From Hydrangea macrophylla (Eukaryota > Streptophyta > Magnoliopsida > Cornales > Hydrangeaceae): DNA of 64,000 nucleotides. Below, piece by piece: positions 43,937 through 55,296 of this stretch. The stretch spans positions 70,658,864-70,722,863 of the forward strand of contig CM066993.1 of assembly GCA_033977485.1 (NCBI GenBank), given 5' to 3'. The notes beneath the pieces were generated by a model, which had not been told where the DNA came from, ran no database searches, and saw only the letters and a list, made by a program, of their open reading frames with translations. Made by a program: the position numbers and the translations under genes. Positions within the stretch are counted from its first letter, which is position 1; every line of letters begins with the position of its first letter.

Positions 43937-46014
43937 CGGGATTTACCTCAAGTTCTAACTCCATAGGATCTAATTGTAGTGCGTTAGCATTATTTCTTTT
44001 TAGCGAGTTTAGAATTTGTTGGTGCCTTGGGATGACAATTGTGGGTGTTTTTATCGTGGTGTTTTCTTCTTTTGGGAACTTGTTGGATATTTTATTATGG
44101 TGTGGATGTTTGTACTGCTTTTCGTTATTTGTACTTTGTGGATGGTTTGAACTATTGTGTTGTTGACTCTATGGCTTATTACGTACTTCTTTACTCTTGT
44201 GCCATGTCAACTTCGTTTCTCTTTTTCTTCTTTTCTTGGTGTACTCTACTTATGCAGGCACAGTTTTACCGCATGCGTCCGTTGGAGTCCGGTAATAGTG
44301 TTCTTCCCCTTATGCTTTCTTGTTTCATTGAGGACAATGTTTGTTCCTAGTTGGGGGGTGTGAGAGCATGCTTTATATAAAAAAAAATAAAAAATAAAAA
44401 AAATTAAAAAAAAAAAAAAAAAACCTTGGGTTTCCATTGATTTTAGTATAGTTGCCCCGTGCTAATGCCGATTAATGACATTTTTCTTGCGAATGTTCTT
44501 CTGATTTTAGTATATGACATTCGGTAATCCTATTAGCTCCATTACTATCGTGGTCATAGTAAATTGCATGAAGCTTAAAATCTTGGTCTATCAAGCACGT
44601 TGCATGACTACTTGTGTTAGGAGGATGTTTAATGCAATTGTCATTCGAAAATTGTTCGAAACATATGTGGAGACGATGCCTTTGTGAGCTTTTGATCTTT
44701 CCTCTCATTTGTGAGTGTTATATACTTCAATTCTCTCTTTTTGAAAAACATACATAAGTCGTAGATAATCTCATCTTCTTGTTTGATTGTTCATTAGAGG
44801 AATCTTTTTGTGGAACGCAAAACTCTTGCTTGCCTGTCATTGTAGTGGAGAACTAAGAATCACACCGCCCGAGATAATGATTTTAGGTCCTTCTTTTCAC
44901 CATTTCTAGCCTCAACCATACATACCCTTCCGTCATTCAACCATACACCTTCCATATCCGTGTTTGAATTACACCATAGGGATGTCCTTGCATGGGATCG
45001 TGTTTGTAAAGTTGTAAAAGAGATTGAATCATTGTTGTTGTGAGAGTACAAAAAAAAAAAAAAAAAAAAAGATAAAGAAAAAAAAAAGATAAAGAAAAAA
45101 AAAATTTCATAGTCGATTGTACTTCTCTTTTTGAGCTTCAAAAAAAAAAAAAAAAAAAAAATTTCTGGATGATTCACCTCCTATTGTCATTTGTATCCAT
45201 GCATTCCAATAAATCCCAAGTTTGTACTCAAACATCTCATTTCATTTCTCATATTCCTTCACCGCATATCACTTTTCCACTTTACAATCCCCTCAAGGAC
45301 CTAATTGATTCTCAAGTTGTGTGATTTGGAGTTTGAGACGATCATGGCAAGTAGTTAGAGTTATTCCACATCCTTTAGTGAATGGTATCTTTCATGAGAT
45401 TAATTTTTACTCGTTTTTCACGCTTACGTTTTTCATCTTTGGCATGTGCGTGGCTTTGATTTCTATTTAAATTACTCTTTTTGCCCGCATGCCCTGAGTG
45501 TATTACCCATTCTGAGTGATTCATTTTTTAGAGTGTAATACCCGTGAGAATTGAGTTGAAGCGCGTTTTGAACAAAATTCGGATTATGAAAGCATTTCCT
45601 TCTTCTTGATAGTTGTAGTTATGCACCTCACACCACACACTCATCCAAGATTGAGCTTAATGAATTTTAGCTAGTAACCTTGATAGTTTGAGAACTTTTT
45701 GGATTTGCGTGACATGCGCTAAAATCTGTTGAAAATTCTTGGGATTATGTGAGTATCGGCGTTAGATAGTAGGCAACTATCATGAGGAAATGAAATGTTT
45801 GTGGGTATCATCCCAAGAACCCTCCGGAGACAACACTCCGCCTCTACGGGTAGCCGAGAGGTTTAACGGCTTGTTGCATTCGCTAAATGCAATCGTGTTC
45901 CCCACGAAAACGGTTTATCTTCCATTTTGAATAAATTATCGTACAAGGATATTCTTGAATCTCTTGCTTTTTAGCTTGGTTGCTAAGAGACTAGCAACAT
46001 GCTAGTTGGGGGTG
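43937..46014 (+). other. Long 3' non-coding region of Athila unit 2
   Basis: It has the same length and features as 32070-34147, and I noticed no differences by eye, including in the A-homopolymers. The terminal purine tract is at 46003-46014. Confidence 0.7.
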
Positions 46015-47400
46015 TGATTCGTGCCCAATATTGCATTCTTGAATACATGTTCTTTATTGTATTGGACACGAATTATCACTTAACCGGGAGATTTAATGGG
46101 TAAATTTGTGCGTTTGTGGTTCTTCTTGATGTTCTCTCTTTGCTAATAATCCCCATTTTTTTTCTTGTAGGTAATTAAGGTTTGTTGGAGGCTTTGCTTG
46201 TGTGGAAGTAAGGAAGAAGGAAGAAGTCATTATCTAGCCGAGCGGATCGATCCGCCCATTTCACATGGATCGATCCGCGAGTTTTCTAAAACTCTCTGCC
46301 CAGAAATCCGAATGCGGATCGATCCGCTGATTCCACTTGGATCGATCCGCGTGTTTTACTGAAGATTCTGACGACGAGTTCAACAAGCGGATCGATCCGG
46401 CATTTTTGCCTTGGATCGATCCGCGATCTCTGCTGATGATTTCTTACTTTTATTACAACTTTGCCATTTTGTTTTGGGACTATATATAGTTTATGTTGGT
46501 TTTCTTTTAGGGTTGTCCAATTTTTATGTATTTTTTTAGCTTATTTTGTAGTTTTTGGCTCTTAGGGTAGAAGCTCTCATCTCTCTCTCCCATTACTCCC
46601 CATTCACCAACATTCACTTACATTGATTGCTAGGGAGAGAAGAGAGTTTGTTGTATTGAATGATTGAAGATTTTATTGGAGCAAGTTTTGGATTTCTCAT
46701 AGCATTTATGGTGATTTCATCTAGTTGGTATAACTTCTCTTCCCCTCTCTTTAATTTTGTTGTTATTGTAATTATGAGTAGCTAGACCTTTAAGGTTGGG
46801 GATCATAAACCCACCATTGGACCTTTGTGTATCTTATTGTAGGGCTCTCACACTTTGAAGCATACCTAGAGTTCATGGGGGTATGGTTTGATGTTTGGAG
46901 ATCTCACATCTAATGTCAAGCATTTGAAGTGATTAAATCCCTACACTCTAACCATACACCCATGTGTTGTATTGGAACATCCATCTAGCATGTGGGTTGA
47001 CCACCACATGTTTGATGGTTTGCCACAATGGAATTTTCTACTCTAGAATGTGCTTCAAGTGTGAAAGTCATGTGTTGTTGGTCCAAGGTGGGGGAATGCT
47101 CCCCAACCTCAAGTTCCCCATTTACAAAATCCACAAACATTTACTTACCCTTAACTTTGTCCATAGTTACTTTTCACATTCGAAATAGTCTTTATAGTTA
47201 TTCTAGAAACCATTGAATCAAACCCACAGTCGAAAAGACTCATTTTTAATTCTTAGTTTGTTAATCGCCATTCGCATTATAATTGTTTATTAAGCGCCCA
47301 CCAAGTATTGTTACACTCCAATCCCTGTGGACTCGACACCCTATTTCCACCGTACTACGTTTTAATAGGGTTAAATAAGAACTTGATTGTGACGTAATCA
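46015..47400 (+). repeat. Athila LTR 3 (1386 bp)
   Basis: Diagnostic bases are C at 46197, C at 46421, T at 46556 and T at 46604. It is followed by CCCAC, the right-hand target duplication, and then by Copia A sequence. Its palindrome array is at 46242-46424. Confidence 0.95.
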
Positions 47401-48127
47401 CCCACTTAGATTGTTCAGATATTTTTCAGGATGAAGATGGAGAGCATGTTACTAATGAGGCATTCAACAGCCTTAATCTAGCTAGCTGGATAATTTTTTT
47501 AGTTGGAGTTATTTTTATTTTACTTATTTGCATGGAGTGAGTTTAATTTGTTTGGGACATTTGAATAATTATGCGTTGAATTATAAGTAAGATAGTTCAT
47601 TGCTTAGTTAAAAAAAAAAAAATTTCTTTACTTTATTTTTCAAGGTATGGATCTTGAGATATAAAAATACAAGGATGATATATGCCTGGTCGATAGTGGA
47701 ACAACCCACACCATATTCAAAATGTCAAAAGTTCTTCTTTACATTAGAACTTAACAAACAAAATTTGTCCACTACAGCTGGATCTGCACATATTATTGAA
47801 GGCTTCGGAAGAGCCCATATTTTGTTGCCAAATGGCACTCACCTATTCGTGCGTTATATTCAAGTAGTTCCCGAAGAAACTTGCTAAGTTTTAAACATAT
47901 ACGCTTGAATGGGTATCATATTGAAACTAAAAATGAAAGTAACAAAGAATTTTTATGCATAATTTCTTATGTTGGAAGACAAAGGCTTACATTAGAAAAA
48001 TTCTCTATTCTCTTATTGGGATTATATTACACAACAATTGAGATTGTTGATTCACATGCCATTATGAGCCAGAAGCTCAAAGACCCAAGAAATTTAATTA
48101 TTTGGCATGATCGTTTGGGTCATCCTG
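47401..48127 (+). pseudogene. Copia A protease and pre-integrase remnant
   Basis: It starts with the continuation of gag (THLDCSDIFQDEDGEHV when joined across the target duplication), then about 160 bp of AT-rich non-coding sequence. An aspartic protease motif (VDSGTTHTIF near 47690) follows, after a stop, and then a pre-integrase zinc region (NLIIWHDRLGHP) that ends at the next insertion. Frame changes occur near 47740 and 47880. Confidence 0.8.
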
Positions 48128-50400
48128 TGTAACACCCGCTCCAGCGATTAATTGTTAATCATCATTTAGCATGCATTAGCATAATTAATTGGTGTTTATT
48201 AACACATATTTGAGTGAGTTTTAGCTCACTAGTTGATTATGGGTGTCCAGTTTGGGAACCCAGTGTTGGCCAATGTGGCAGTCCCAAATTGCAGTCCCAA
48301 ATTGGGACATGAGTTGAGAAGTTCCATTGTGATGGGACAAAGTTGTGGAATCACCCTTATGTGTTTAAATGTTTATTAAGGCATAATTGGAATATTTATA
48401 TGTTGTTTAGAATAGATTGTTTATTGTTAAAGACCATTTATGTGGTCATTTGGAATACCTTTGTGAGAATGAAATGAATGCGTTATATAATTAGTAGACT
48501 AATTAGTAACTACATGGAGTTATATGGGACCACTTATGGGACCCATACGTGACATAGACAAATACTTATTTAAGTTTGTGATAGTTTTAATAAGTTTATA
48601 ACTAGCAGGGTATAATCGCAAAACTAGAGAAACGTTGGGGAAGACATAATAGAAACCAACACTTGACACTTATATGGTTGAGACAAGTGTCTCATGACTC
48701 ATCAAATGAGTCTTCTTCATCATCATCTCTAGCTAGTATAGTTATAGAAGAAGAGAGAAAATGAGAGATATATCGGCGGAAAGCTCGGCGACGGTCTACG
48801 ACGTCAATCGACGCGCCGTTCGACTTCCAATTTCAATTCTGAGACCGGATTTGGACTCGTATAGGTGAATTCTACGTTTTGGTACTGATTTCATTAAGTG
48901 TAATCGTCGTATTTCTCGCGACCCATTTTAGAGCGGTATTCCGTAGTTTGTCGAATTCATGTAGGATTTGAACCCGGAGTAGATTTGGGCTTTAATTTCA
49001 CAACTAGGAACTAATTGTGAAGAGGTGAGTGGTTTTAATCTTGATTGTGGATGAGATTCATGGTTATGTTCATTTGGATGCTTACTTACATGCCTATTTA
49101 TCTTAATTACCCATGCTTAGATATAATTATGTGACAAGCACGGTGTTATATTTATGTGTGCTTAGTTGCCTATTTGGGTCAAAGGAAAGCTCATATGAAT
49201 CCGCCTTGAGATTGTTCCGTGGTGACGACCACTTGTTGCCGACAACGGCATTAGACCGCATGTGTGTAGCGTTGGTCATTGGCTTGTGCCGTGGACTATT
49301 GGGGGAGTCGCGGACTTGCAGGTAGTGGCGGAGGAAATACTTGCTTATCCGGAGATCATTTCATTTACTGAGTTGAATATAAACATTGATTTGTCACCCC
49401 ATGTGCTTGATTGATATCTCTCATTAAGCATATAACTTATATATTGTAGTGGTTATTGAATAACCATTGTAGGTGAGCACGGCGACGAGAATCCGGGGAG
49501 ATGAACTTGGGGTTCGTAGTGGCGAGGAAGCTTGTAAATGTAGTAGCTTATATCTATAGATGTTTTTGAGTAAAACTTAAAGGTTTGTAATAGTTAACTT
49601 GAGATTGTACTAAAACTTGGTGAATTATGTTAGTTTCTTGTTTTAACACTCCAAAACTCGTGTAAATGTTATAACCGGAGCTTAGAATGATGTTGGTACC
49701 TTTCATGCTTTACTAATATAGTTTGGAGCATGTTTGAATGGAAATTTGGTTTAAGAAGCATGTTTTGGTTGATCTTGTGAGAATTGGGAGTATTCGGGAG
49801 AGAATTGGGAGTTTGTGGGAGAGATAGCATTACACAACTTGTTCAATGTTTATAATCATGTTAGAGTCTCTTAGGTATGCTTTGAAATGGTTTAAAAGTG
49901 GTTTTGAAATGTTTTTGGAAGTTTTCAAGAGGCTTGGTTTGATGTTGGTGATGTTTGGTCTTATATAGCAGAGTTTTTGCAGCAAAAATTCACTTTTGCA
50001 TAACTTGGATCAATCCGGGCTATAGAGGGGATCGATCCGGCCTTTTTCGGAGGCATTCTGCTAGAAAAATTACAATATGGATCGATCCGGGCTTTAGGGC
50101 GTATCGATCCGCTCACAGTTTTTCTAGCCGTCAGCTTTTACAGAAACGGACATAACTCTCTCCAGAAAATTCGGTTTCACGCGCCATTTTTTGCGTTGGA
50201 ATCGGGACTCAAAGGGCTATCTTTTTGTTTAAAATTTTCCCACATTTTAAAAAGACTATTTTGCCCTTGGTCTTGTTTTGTCTAACTCAAAGGTTTATTT
50301 GGGCTTGTTTTCATTCCTTTTCATTCCTAATTTGGTGTTTGAAGGCCTTGGTGGGGTGCCACGTGTCCTAAGTTCATATGTGTGGATCTGGGGCGTAACA
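48128..50400 (+). mobile_element. Tekay-like solo LTR (2273 bp) in Copia A, TSD TCCTG
   Basis: Begins TGTAACACCCGCTCC and ends GGGGCGTAACA, with TCCTG on both sides (48123-48127 and 50401-50405). Its first 200 bp resemble the LTR of the element at 1-9185 read on the minus strand, including ACCCGCTCC, GCATGCAT and GATTATGGGTGTCCAGTT. A possible TATA box (CTTATATAGCAG) is near 49960. Confidence 0.92.
50007..50112 (+). repeat. Two ~72-bp units with paired GGATCGATCCGG palindromes in the Tekay-like solo LTR
   Basis: GGATCAATCCGG (50007), GGATCGATCCGG (50029 and 50079) and GTATCGATCCGC (50101) give pair spacings of 22 bp and a unit period of 72 bp. The spacer TTCTGCTAGAAAAATT recalls TCTGCCCAGAAAT in the Athila array. 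Confidence 0.85.
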
Positions 50401-51332
50401 TCCTGGATCTACAATGTTGAAGAAGATAGTGGATAACTCAAATGGGCATACTCTAGCAAACCAACATTTAATTTTGCCTAATGGACATCTTTGTATTCCT
50501 TGTTCACAAGGAAAACTTATTACTTGACTACTATTTCTTAAAATTGCTTCTAAGTCGCCATCCTTCTTACAAAGGATACAAGGTGACATTTATGGTCCAA
50601 TTCACCCTTCTAGTGATCCATTTAGATATTACATGGTTTTATTAGATGATTCCATTGGATGGTCACATGTATGCCTACACTCTACACATAATCTTGCCTT
50701 TGCCAGATTACTTAGTCAGATTATCAAACTTAAGGCACACTTTCCGGACCAACCAATTAAGTCTATTCGACTTGATAATGCGGCAAAATTTACCTCTCAA
50801 GTTTTTTATGATTATTGTTCATCCATAAGAATTGATGTTGAACATCCTGTCCCGCATGTACACACACAAAATGGTTTAGTAGAATCCCTAATTAAACGCC
50901 CTCAACTTGTTGCGAGGCCTTTGCTTATGTAATCTAGACTCCCTGTTAGTGCATGGGGACATGCTATCTTGCATGCTAAAATGTTAGTTAAACTTAGACC
51001 CATTTTTTATAGTCAATTTTCACCTCCACAACTTGTGACAGGTTATCAGCCTAACATTTCACACTTGCGAAAATTTGGTTGTACAATACATGTTCATATA
51101 CCGCCCCCAAAACGTACTAAGATGGGTCACCAACGACGGTTGGGAATTATGTTGGTTTTGACTCACCTTCTATTATTCGTTATCTAGAACTATTAACAGG
51201 TGGTTTATTTACTGACAGGTTTACAAATTGCCAATTTGATGAGACAGTCAGGAGAAAATGAAATTAATAGCAAACAACTTGTTCCTGAAGAACGGCGTGA
51301 ATTATCGTGGACTACTTCCACTTTGTCTCATC
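50401..51332 (+). pseudogene. Copia A integrase remnant
   Basis: It resumes after the TCCTG duplication. Recognisable parts are QGDIYGPIHPSSDPFRYYM with the first catalytic Asp, SIRLDNAAKFTSQ with the second, NGLVESLIKR with the Glu, and the conserved end WGHAILHAKMLVKLRP, HLRKFGC. There are stops at several places (for example near 50527 and 50929). It ends at LSHL, where Copia B is inserted. The next residues (DPRTSQ) appear after 59062. Confidence 0.85.
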
Positions 51333-51681
51333 TGAAGGAAAATTAGGTTTAAAGTAAATATTTTAAACGCGCAACGGAAAGATTGAGTTTCAAAAACGTA
51401 TTGGTAGCCCAGGATCTACTACTCGTCAATTCCATATATACGTATACAAGAGGGGACAAGAATTATACTCAACGGTCTTGAACCCAATTCTGAAATCTCT
51501 AACTCCCAGCAACTTCTACTAGATGGTCTTCACTCTTATGACTCATGCGGATGCTCTCGGAGAGGTTAGGGTTGGTGGGAACCCTAATAGAGAGGATAGA
51601 TAAGGTTTAGGGAAACCTAAACAGTTTCTGCAGCTTCTACGTATAAAAACGACGATTAAAAATATTCAGTACGCAGCTGCT

Positions 51682-51823
51682 CTATTTATAGATACCTAGA
51701 ACAGACCTAACGTTCGACCGATCGAAGTGACCTCGATCGATCGAACCTACGATTGATCGAAGCACCTTCAATCAATCGAACATGTCAAGACTTCAATCGA
51801 TCAAGACTCTTCAATCGATCGAA
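51682..51823 (-). promoter_or_regulatory. Copia B promoter region: TATA box with three pairs of TCGATCGA-type palindromes upstream
   Basis: Reading on the minus strand, near-palindromes at 51823-51810/51805-51791, 51780-51767/51761-51750 and 51744-51733/51726-51713 (TTCAATCGATCGAA, TCGATCGATCGA, TTCGACCGATCGAA and variants) precede CTATAAATAG (51691-51682) by about 21 bp. Sites within a pair are about 17-20 bp apart, and pairs about 40 bp. Confidence 0.7.
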
Positions 51824-52984
51824 CCCGTCATGACAAGATCCTCAAGTGCCTTTCTAAGCATCCTAGCAGAGCTAAGAGTGGGACCTCCTAAGTTCTTAAT
51901 TATTGGCTCAGATTAGTTGATTAATTCCCATGACCAAACTCTTTGATCAGCAAATTAATCAACTGATCGGTTAACGTTTACTCCACTATAAAACGATAAC
52001 TGAACTCCAACGCAAAAGAACATAATTGAAGTGATAACTAGACTTGTATGGTGTACTAATGTCTCTTTACCGTTAGCATTCATAATAATATTCAGGTAGT
52101 CGGATAACTGATACTGTTAACCTGAATCACGATTACTTCTTGTATTCCTTAAGTCCCATTCACCTCTCATGATTACCAAATATGTTGATAACTACTTATC
52201 AACAAGACTGCAGTTCTCAGTAATCAACTTGGTGACATTCTCAAGGGAATGCTTACTCTGAATCAGAGGGTATATTCTATCTTGACAATATATGTTCACA
52301 ACCCTATGAACATGTGTCACGCCCCGACGTAGCATAATACAGGAAAGTATTTAATTTCCTTTATGGACTCGTAGGTCGTGACAAGTGAGTATGACCAATT
52401 GTCCCTGCAACAAATAACTTAACAACATTTCTAAAAGAAAGGATACTAATAAACATAAGCTCCAGAATTTAAAACTTACTAACTATTACATAGGTCGAGG
52501 TTTTAGGCATAAAACGCCCTTATTCAAATTCTAACAAGGTTTATTACAACTCTGAAAGGAAAGACATAAGGAATATAAAACAGCTCTTCTGGAACACCTC
52601 CGGTCATCAAACTAGCATAGTCAACGAACTCTGGCTGCTCCTGACCTGGAAAATCTGGACATAGAGTCCAGGACGCATCGACGCCGTCAGCTTATGAAAG
52701 CTGGTGAGTAAAATAAACATGTGCTCGCAATATATATATATATATATATAAGCATATAGAACAAAAGTACAAATCATTAACAATAATATATTCAAGGTTC
52801 CAATTTCAACATAAATCACGGGGGAATATAGTAAGAAATAAATACGTAATTGTACATGAATTGTGTAATATCTTATCCTGCCAATTCTTTTCTTTAAAAT
52901 AACCCAATTCAACCAACACATCATCTCAGATACCAGGAGTAATAACTACTCAGTCATCCAATTCACACGCTACACTATCGCCTC

Positions 52985-53356
52985 CAATACCTGGAATGCT
53001 ATCCGATCGGTATTGAAGTCACACACCACACTACTGCCTTAGATACCAGGAATACTATCCGATCGATATCTAGGCCGATCGATACCTAGGCCGATCACAA
53101 CCGACCATCGCTCCGGATATCAGGAATACTATCCAATCAATATCCGAAACGCGCGCATTAGATACCAGGAATGCTATCCGATCGATATCTAAGTCGTACA
53201 CAACACTATCACCATCGCTTCGGATATCAGGAATACTATTCGATCAATATCCGAAACGCGCGCCTTAGATACCAGGAATACTATCCGATCGATATCTAAG
53301 TCGTACACCACATTGTCTCCTCCAATACCAGGAATACTATCCGATCGATATTGAGG
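52985..53356 (-). repeat. Seven tandem hairpins with conserved loop and differing stems
   Basis: Stems are at 52985-52991/53009-53015 (CAATACC/GGTATTG), 53036-53045/53067-53075 (TAGATA/TATCTA, with GCC/GGC beyond a bulge), 53114-53120/53140-53146 (CGGATAT/ATATCCG), 53158-53164/53186-53192 (TTAGATA/TATCTAA), 53219-53227/53247-53255 (TTCGGATAT/ATATCCGAA), 53264-53271/53293-53300 (CTTAGATA/TATCTAAG) and 53318-53327/53349-53356 (CAATA/TATTG plus flank). Loops share (C/T)(A/T)GGAAT(A/G)CTAT followed by (C/T)C(A/G)ATC. Confidence 0.85.
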
Positions 53357-53616
53357 TCGCACACCAGACCGCCACCCTTTACTCTTTTCACGCTTTCTCA
53401 CACACATGCATGTTGACACAACCTCGACCCTAATATGTATGTCAATGTTTCATAAATAACACCATTAATTAATCACAAAGCCGGATAATCGTACGAGCAT
53501 AAATTTCGGCCTTAGTTGTTCTTGTTCGTACAATTCTTAAAACATAGACCTTTAAAATAATATATTTGCCAAACAGTTCCTTACTAAAAATTATACAAAC
53601 TGCCAGAACTGCCACC

Positions 53617-53732
53617 TTGCGCGAGCGGACCGCGCGAGCGAGGTAGAGGGGCTGTCGCGCGAGCGAAGGGGGAGGACAGGTCGTGCGCAAGGGTCGCGCG
53701 AGCGAAGGGGGGAATGGTTCGCGCGCGCGAGT
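53617..53732. repeat. CG-rich array of six CGCGCGAGCG-type near-palindromes
   Basis: Sites lie near 53617, 53630, 53655, 53681, 53694 and 53719 (TCGCGCGAGCGA, CCGCGCGAGCGA, TCGTGCGCAA, TTCGCGCGCGCGAG). This is a strongly CpG-rich island in otherwise AT-rich DNA, within the solo LTR. Confidence 0.75.
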
Positions 53733-55296
53733 TGTTGCAGAATGTCATCTTCTTCGTTTTTCCCTTGTTTTCAATTTCAAACTGTATTTTTACCCATTTT
53801 CAGATTCTGTTCCAAACATATCGTGCAGTATATGGATCTCTTCGGTTTTTCGCGTAGATTACAAATACGAAATCAATTTAAACAATTGCGGATTATATCT
53901 CTAGATATTCGCGGTTAAAGTAAGGGTGTCAAAACTTTAAATCAACGGTACGTCGCGATACGGACGAATTATTGCGTAGGATTCGAACCACAGCTTATTG
54001 GGACTAAGATCTTTCATTCCGAATTTACAGAATTGATTTTGGTTAACTTTTACAAAACTCCATTTTTAAGCTTCCATGGTGTATCACATATATATACACA
54101 TATACACACACATATACACTGAATTATACATATATAAACATTATGAGTGAGTTTAAATTACTCACTGAGGTGATAAAGGACTACAATTTGAGACCGAGAA
54201 TTTCCGCCGAGAATTCCGTTGTTGAGAATTTCCTCCTCCGTTCTTGATTTGATCTTGAGGTGTAAATAAATGTATAACTATATATGTGTGTGTATATAAT
54301 ATAATCTGTATATGAGTGTGTGTATGTTGATCTTGAGAGAGGGAGAGAAAGTGAGAGATGATTGAGAGAATTGAGAGAGAATTAGAGACTGTGAGAGTTG
54401 AGAGAGAAACAGTGAGATATATAAAGAGTTTAAGAAATTGGGCTCCAAGCAATACATAGATTTTACACGGTGTGGTTGAGCTCACCGCTCACGTGCTCCC
54501 ACACCCAAAACCCGATATAAACGCAGGTTTAAATTAAAACTGGTATTTTACGGTTGAATTAAAAAATGCAGAAAATAATATTAGCGTAGGAATAAATCCC
54601 GGGTTGTACAAAAATATGAATACCGATTTTGAAACCACAGAAAATATTTTCTATATTTATGGAAATTACAGTTTGACCCCAGATATTGTTATAAACAGAA
54701 ATTAAATCAAATATTCATGAAAATGAAATGCAGTATTTATTTATTAATGAAAATAAAATACAGGGTGTTACAACATGACATACCCAAGATACCCAGGTGT
54801 TGATCTTTTATAGACCTCACTGATTGCTAAGTCAAAGCAGCCATATCCACAGTCTGTGTTCATAATCGTCTCAAGATTGAGAACACGTACCTTATACAAG
54901 TTATGAGTTCCTATCGACTGGTTGACAATCTTGAGTGTCAATAGGAAAGCTCAGGTCCGTCAATGCACTATAAGCACTAGCATATTAACTAAGAGTTACA
55001 CTATAGTGATTGAGATTAATTACTCCATCCAAAGGTAGCTAATCATGCTACAGTGTAAACCTGATGAGATATCCAGTCTCATCATCCACTGTGACAAGTT
55101 CTAAGTATCAAAGAATAGTAATTCGTATCTCACTTGTATGTATCTTATACACACACGAATTACCTACTATGATACTTAAGGATTAACAATCATCTCATGA
55201 AAGAAACATACATAATAAAATGTAAAGCTGATATCCATATATTAAAATGTCAATGTCTTATACATAAAGTAATGGTTTGAGGGCACAAACCCAACA

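Larger units (their letters stand above)
22281..47400 (+). mobile_element. Athila-type Ty3/gypsy tandem array: LTR-internal-LTR-internal-LTR, TSD CCCAC
   Basis: Three 1386-bp LTRs start at 22281, 34148 and 46015, exactly 11,867 bp apart, and enclose two full internal regions. CCCAC directly flanks the whole (22276-22280 and 47401-47405), while the internal LTRs have no such duplication, so a single insertion event was later duplicated. tRNA-Asp primer sites, Athila-like gag and pol, integrase without chromodomain, and an extra ORF in env position fit the Athila lineage. The first and last LTRs differ at three sites by eye, so the insertion is young. Confidence 0.95.
52315..54772 (-). mobile_element. 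Solo LTR (2458 bp) inside the Copia B LTR, TSD ACATG
   Basis: Minus-strand ends are TGTAACACCCTG and CGGGGCGTGACA. ACATG flanks both sides (52310-52314 and 54773-54777). The ends fit a gypsy chromovirus, but no internal region remains. A TATA-like TTATATATC with a pyrimidine-rich leader after it is near 54430-54410 on the minus strand. Its interior has a hairpin array (52985-53356) and a CG-rich array (53617-53732). This is the youngest layer in this part of the window. Confidence 0.92.
51333..55296 (-). repeat. 3' LTR of Copia B (~1.5 kb, interrupted by a solo LTR)
   Basis: The parts 51333-52314 and 54778-55296 together make about 1501 bp. The right-hand 470 bp match 58594-59062. A TATA-like CTATAAATAG on the minus strand (51682-51691) marks the probable promoter. 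Confidence 0.85.

Noticed and set aside
48778..49325. Small open frame near 49113 in the solo LTR as a possible gene
   Set aside because: It lies wholly inside a well-bounded LTR and has no recognisable domain.
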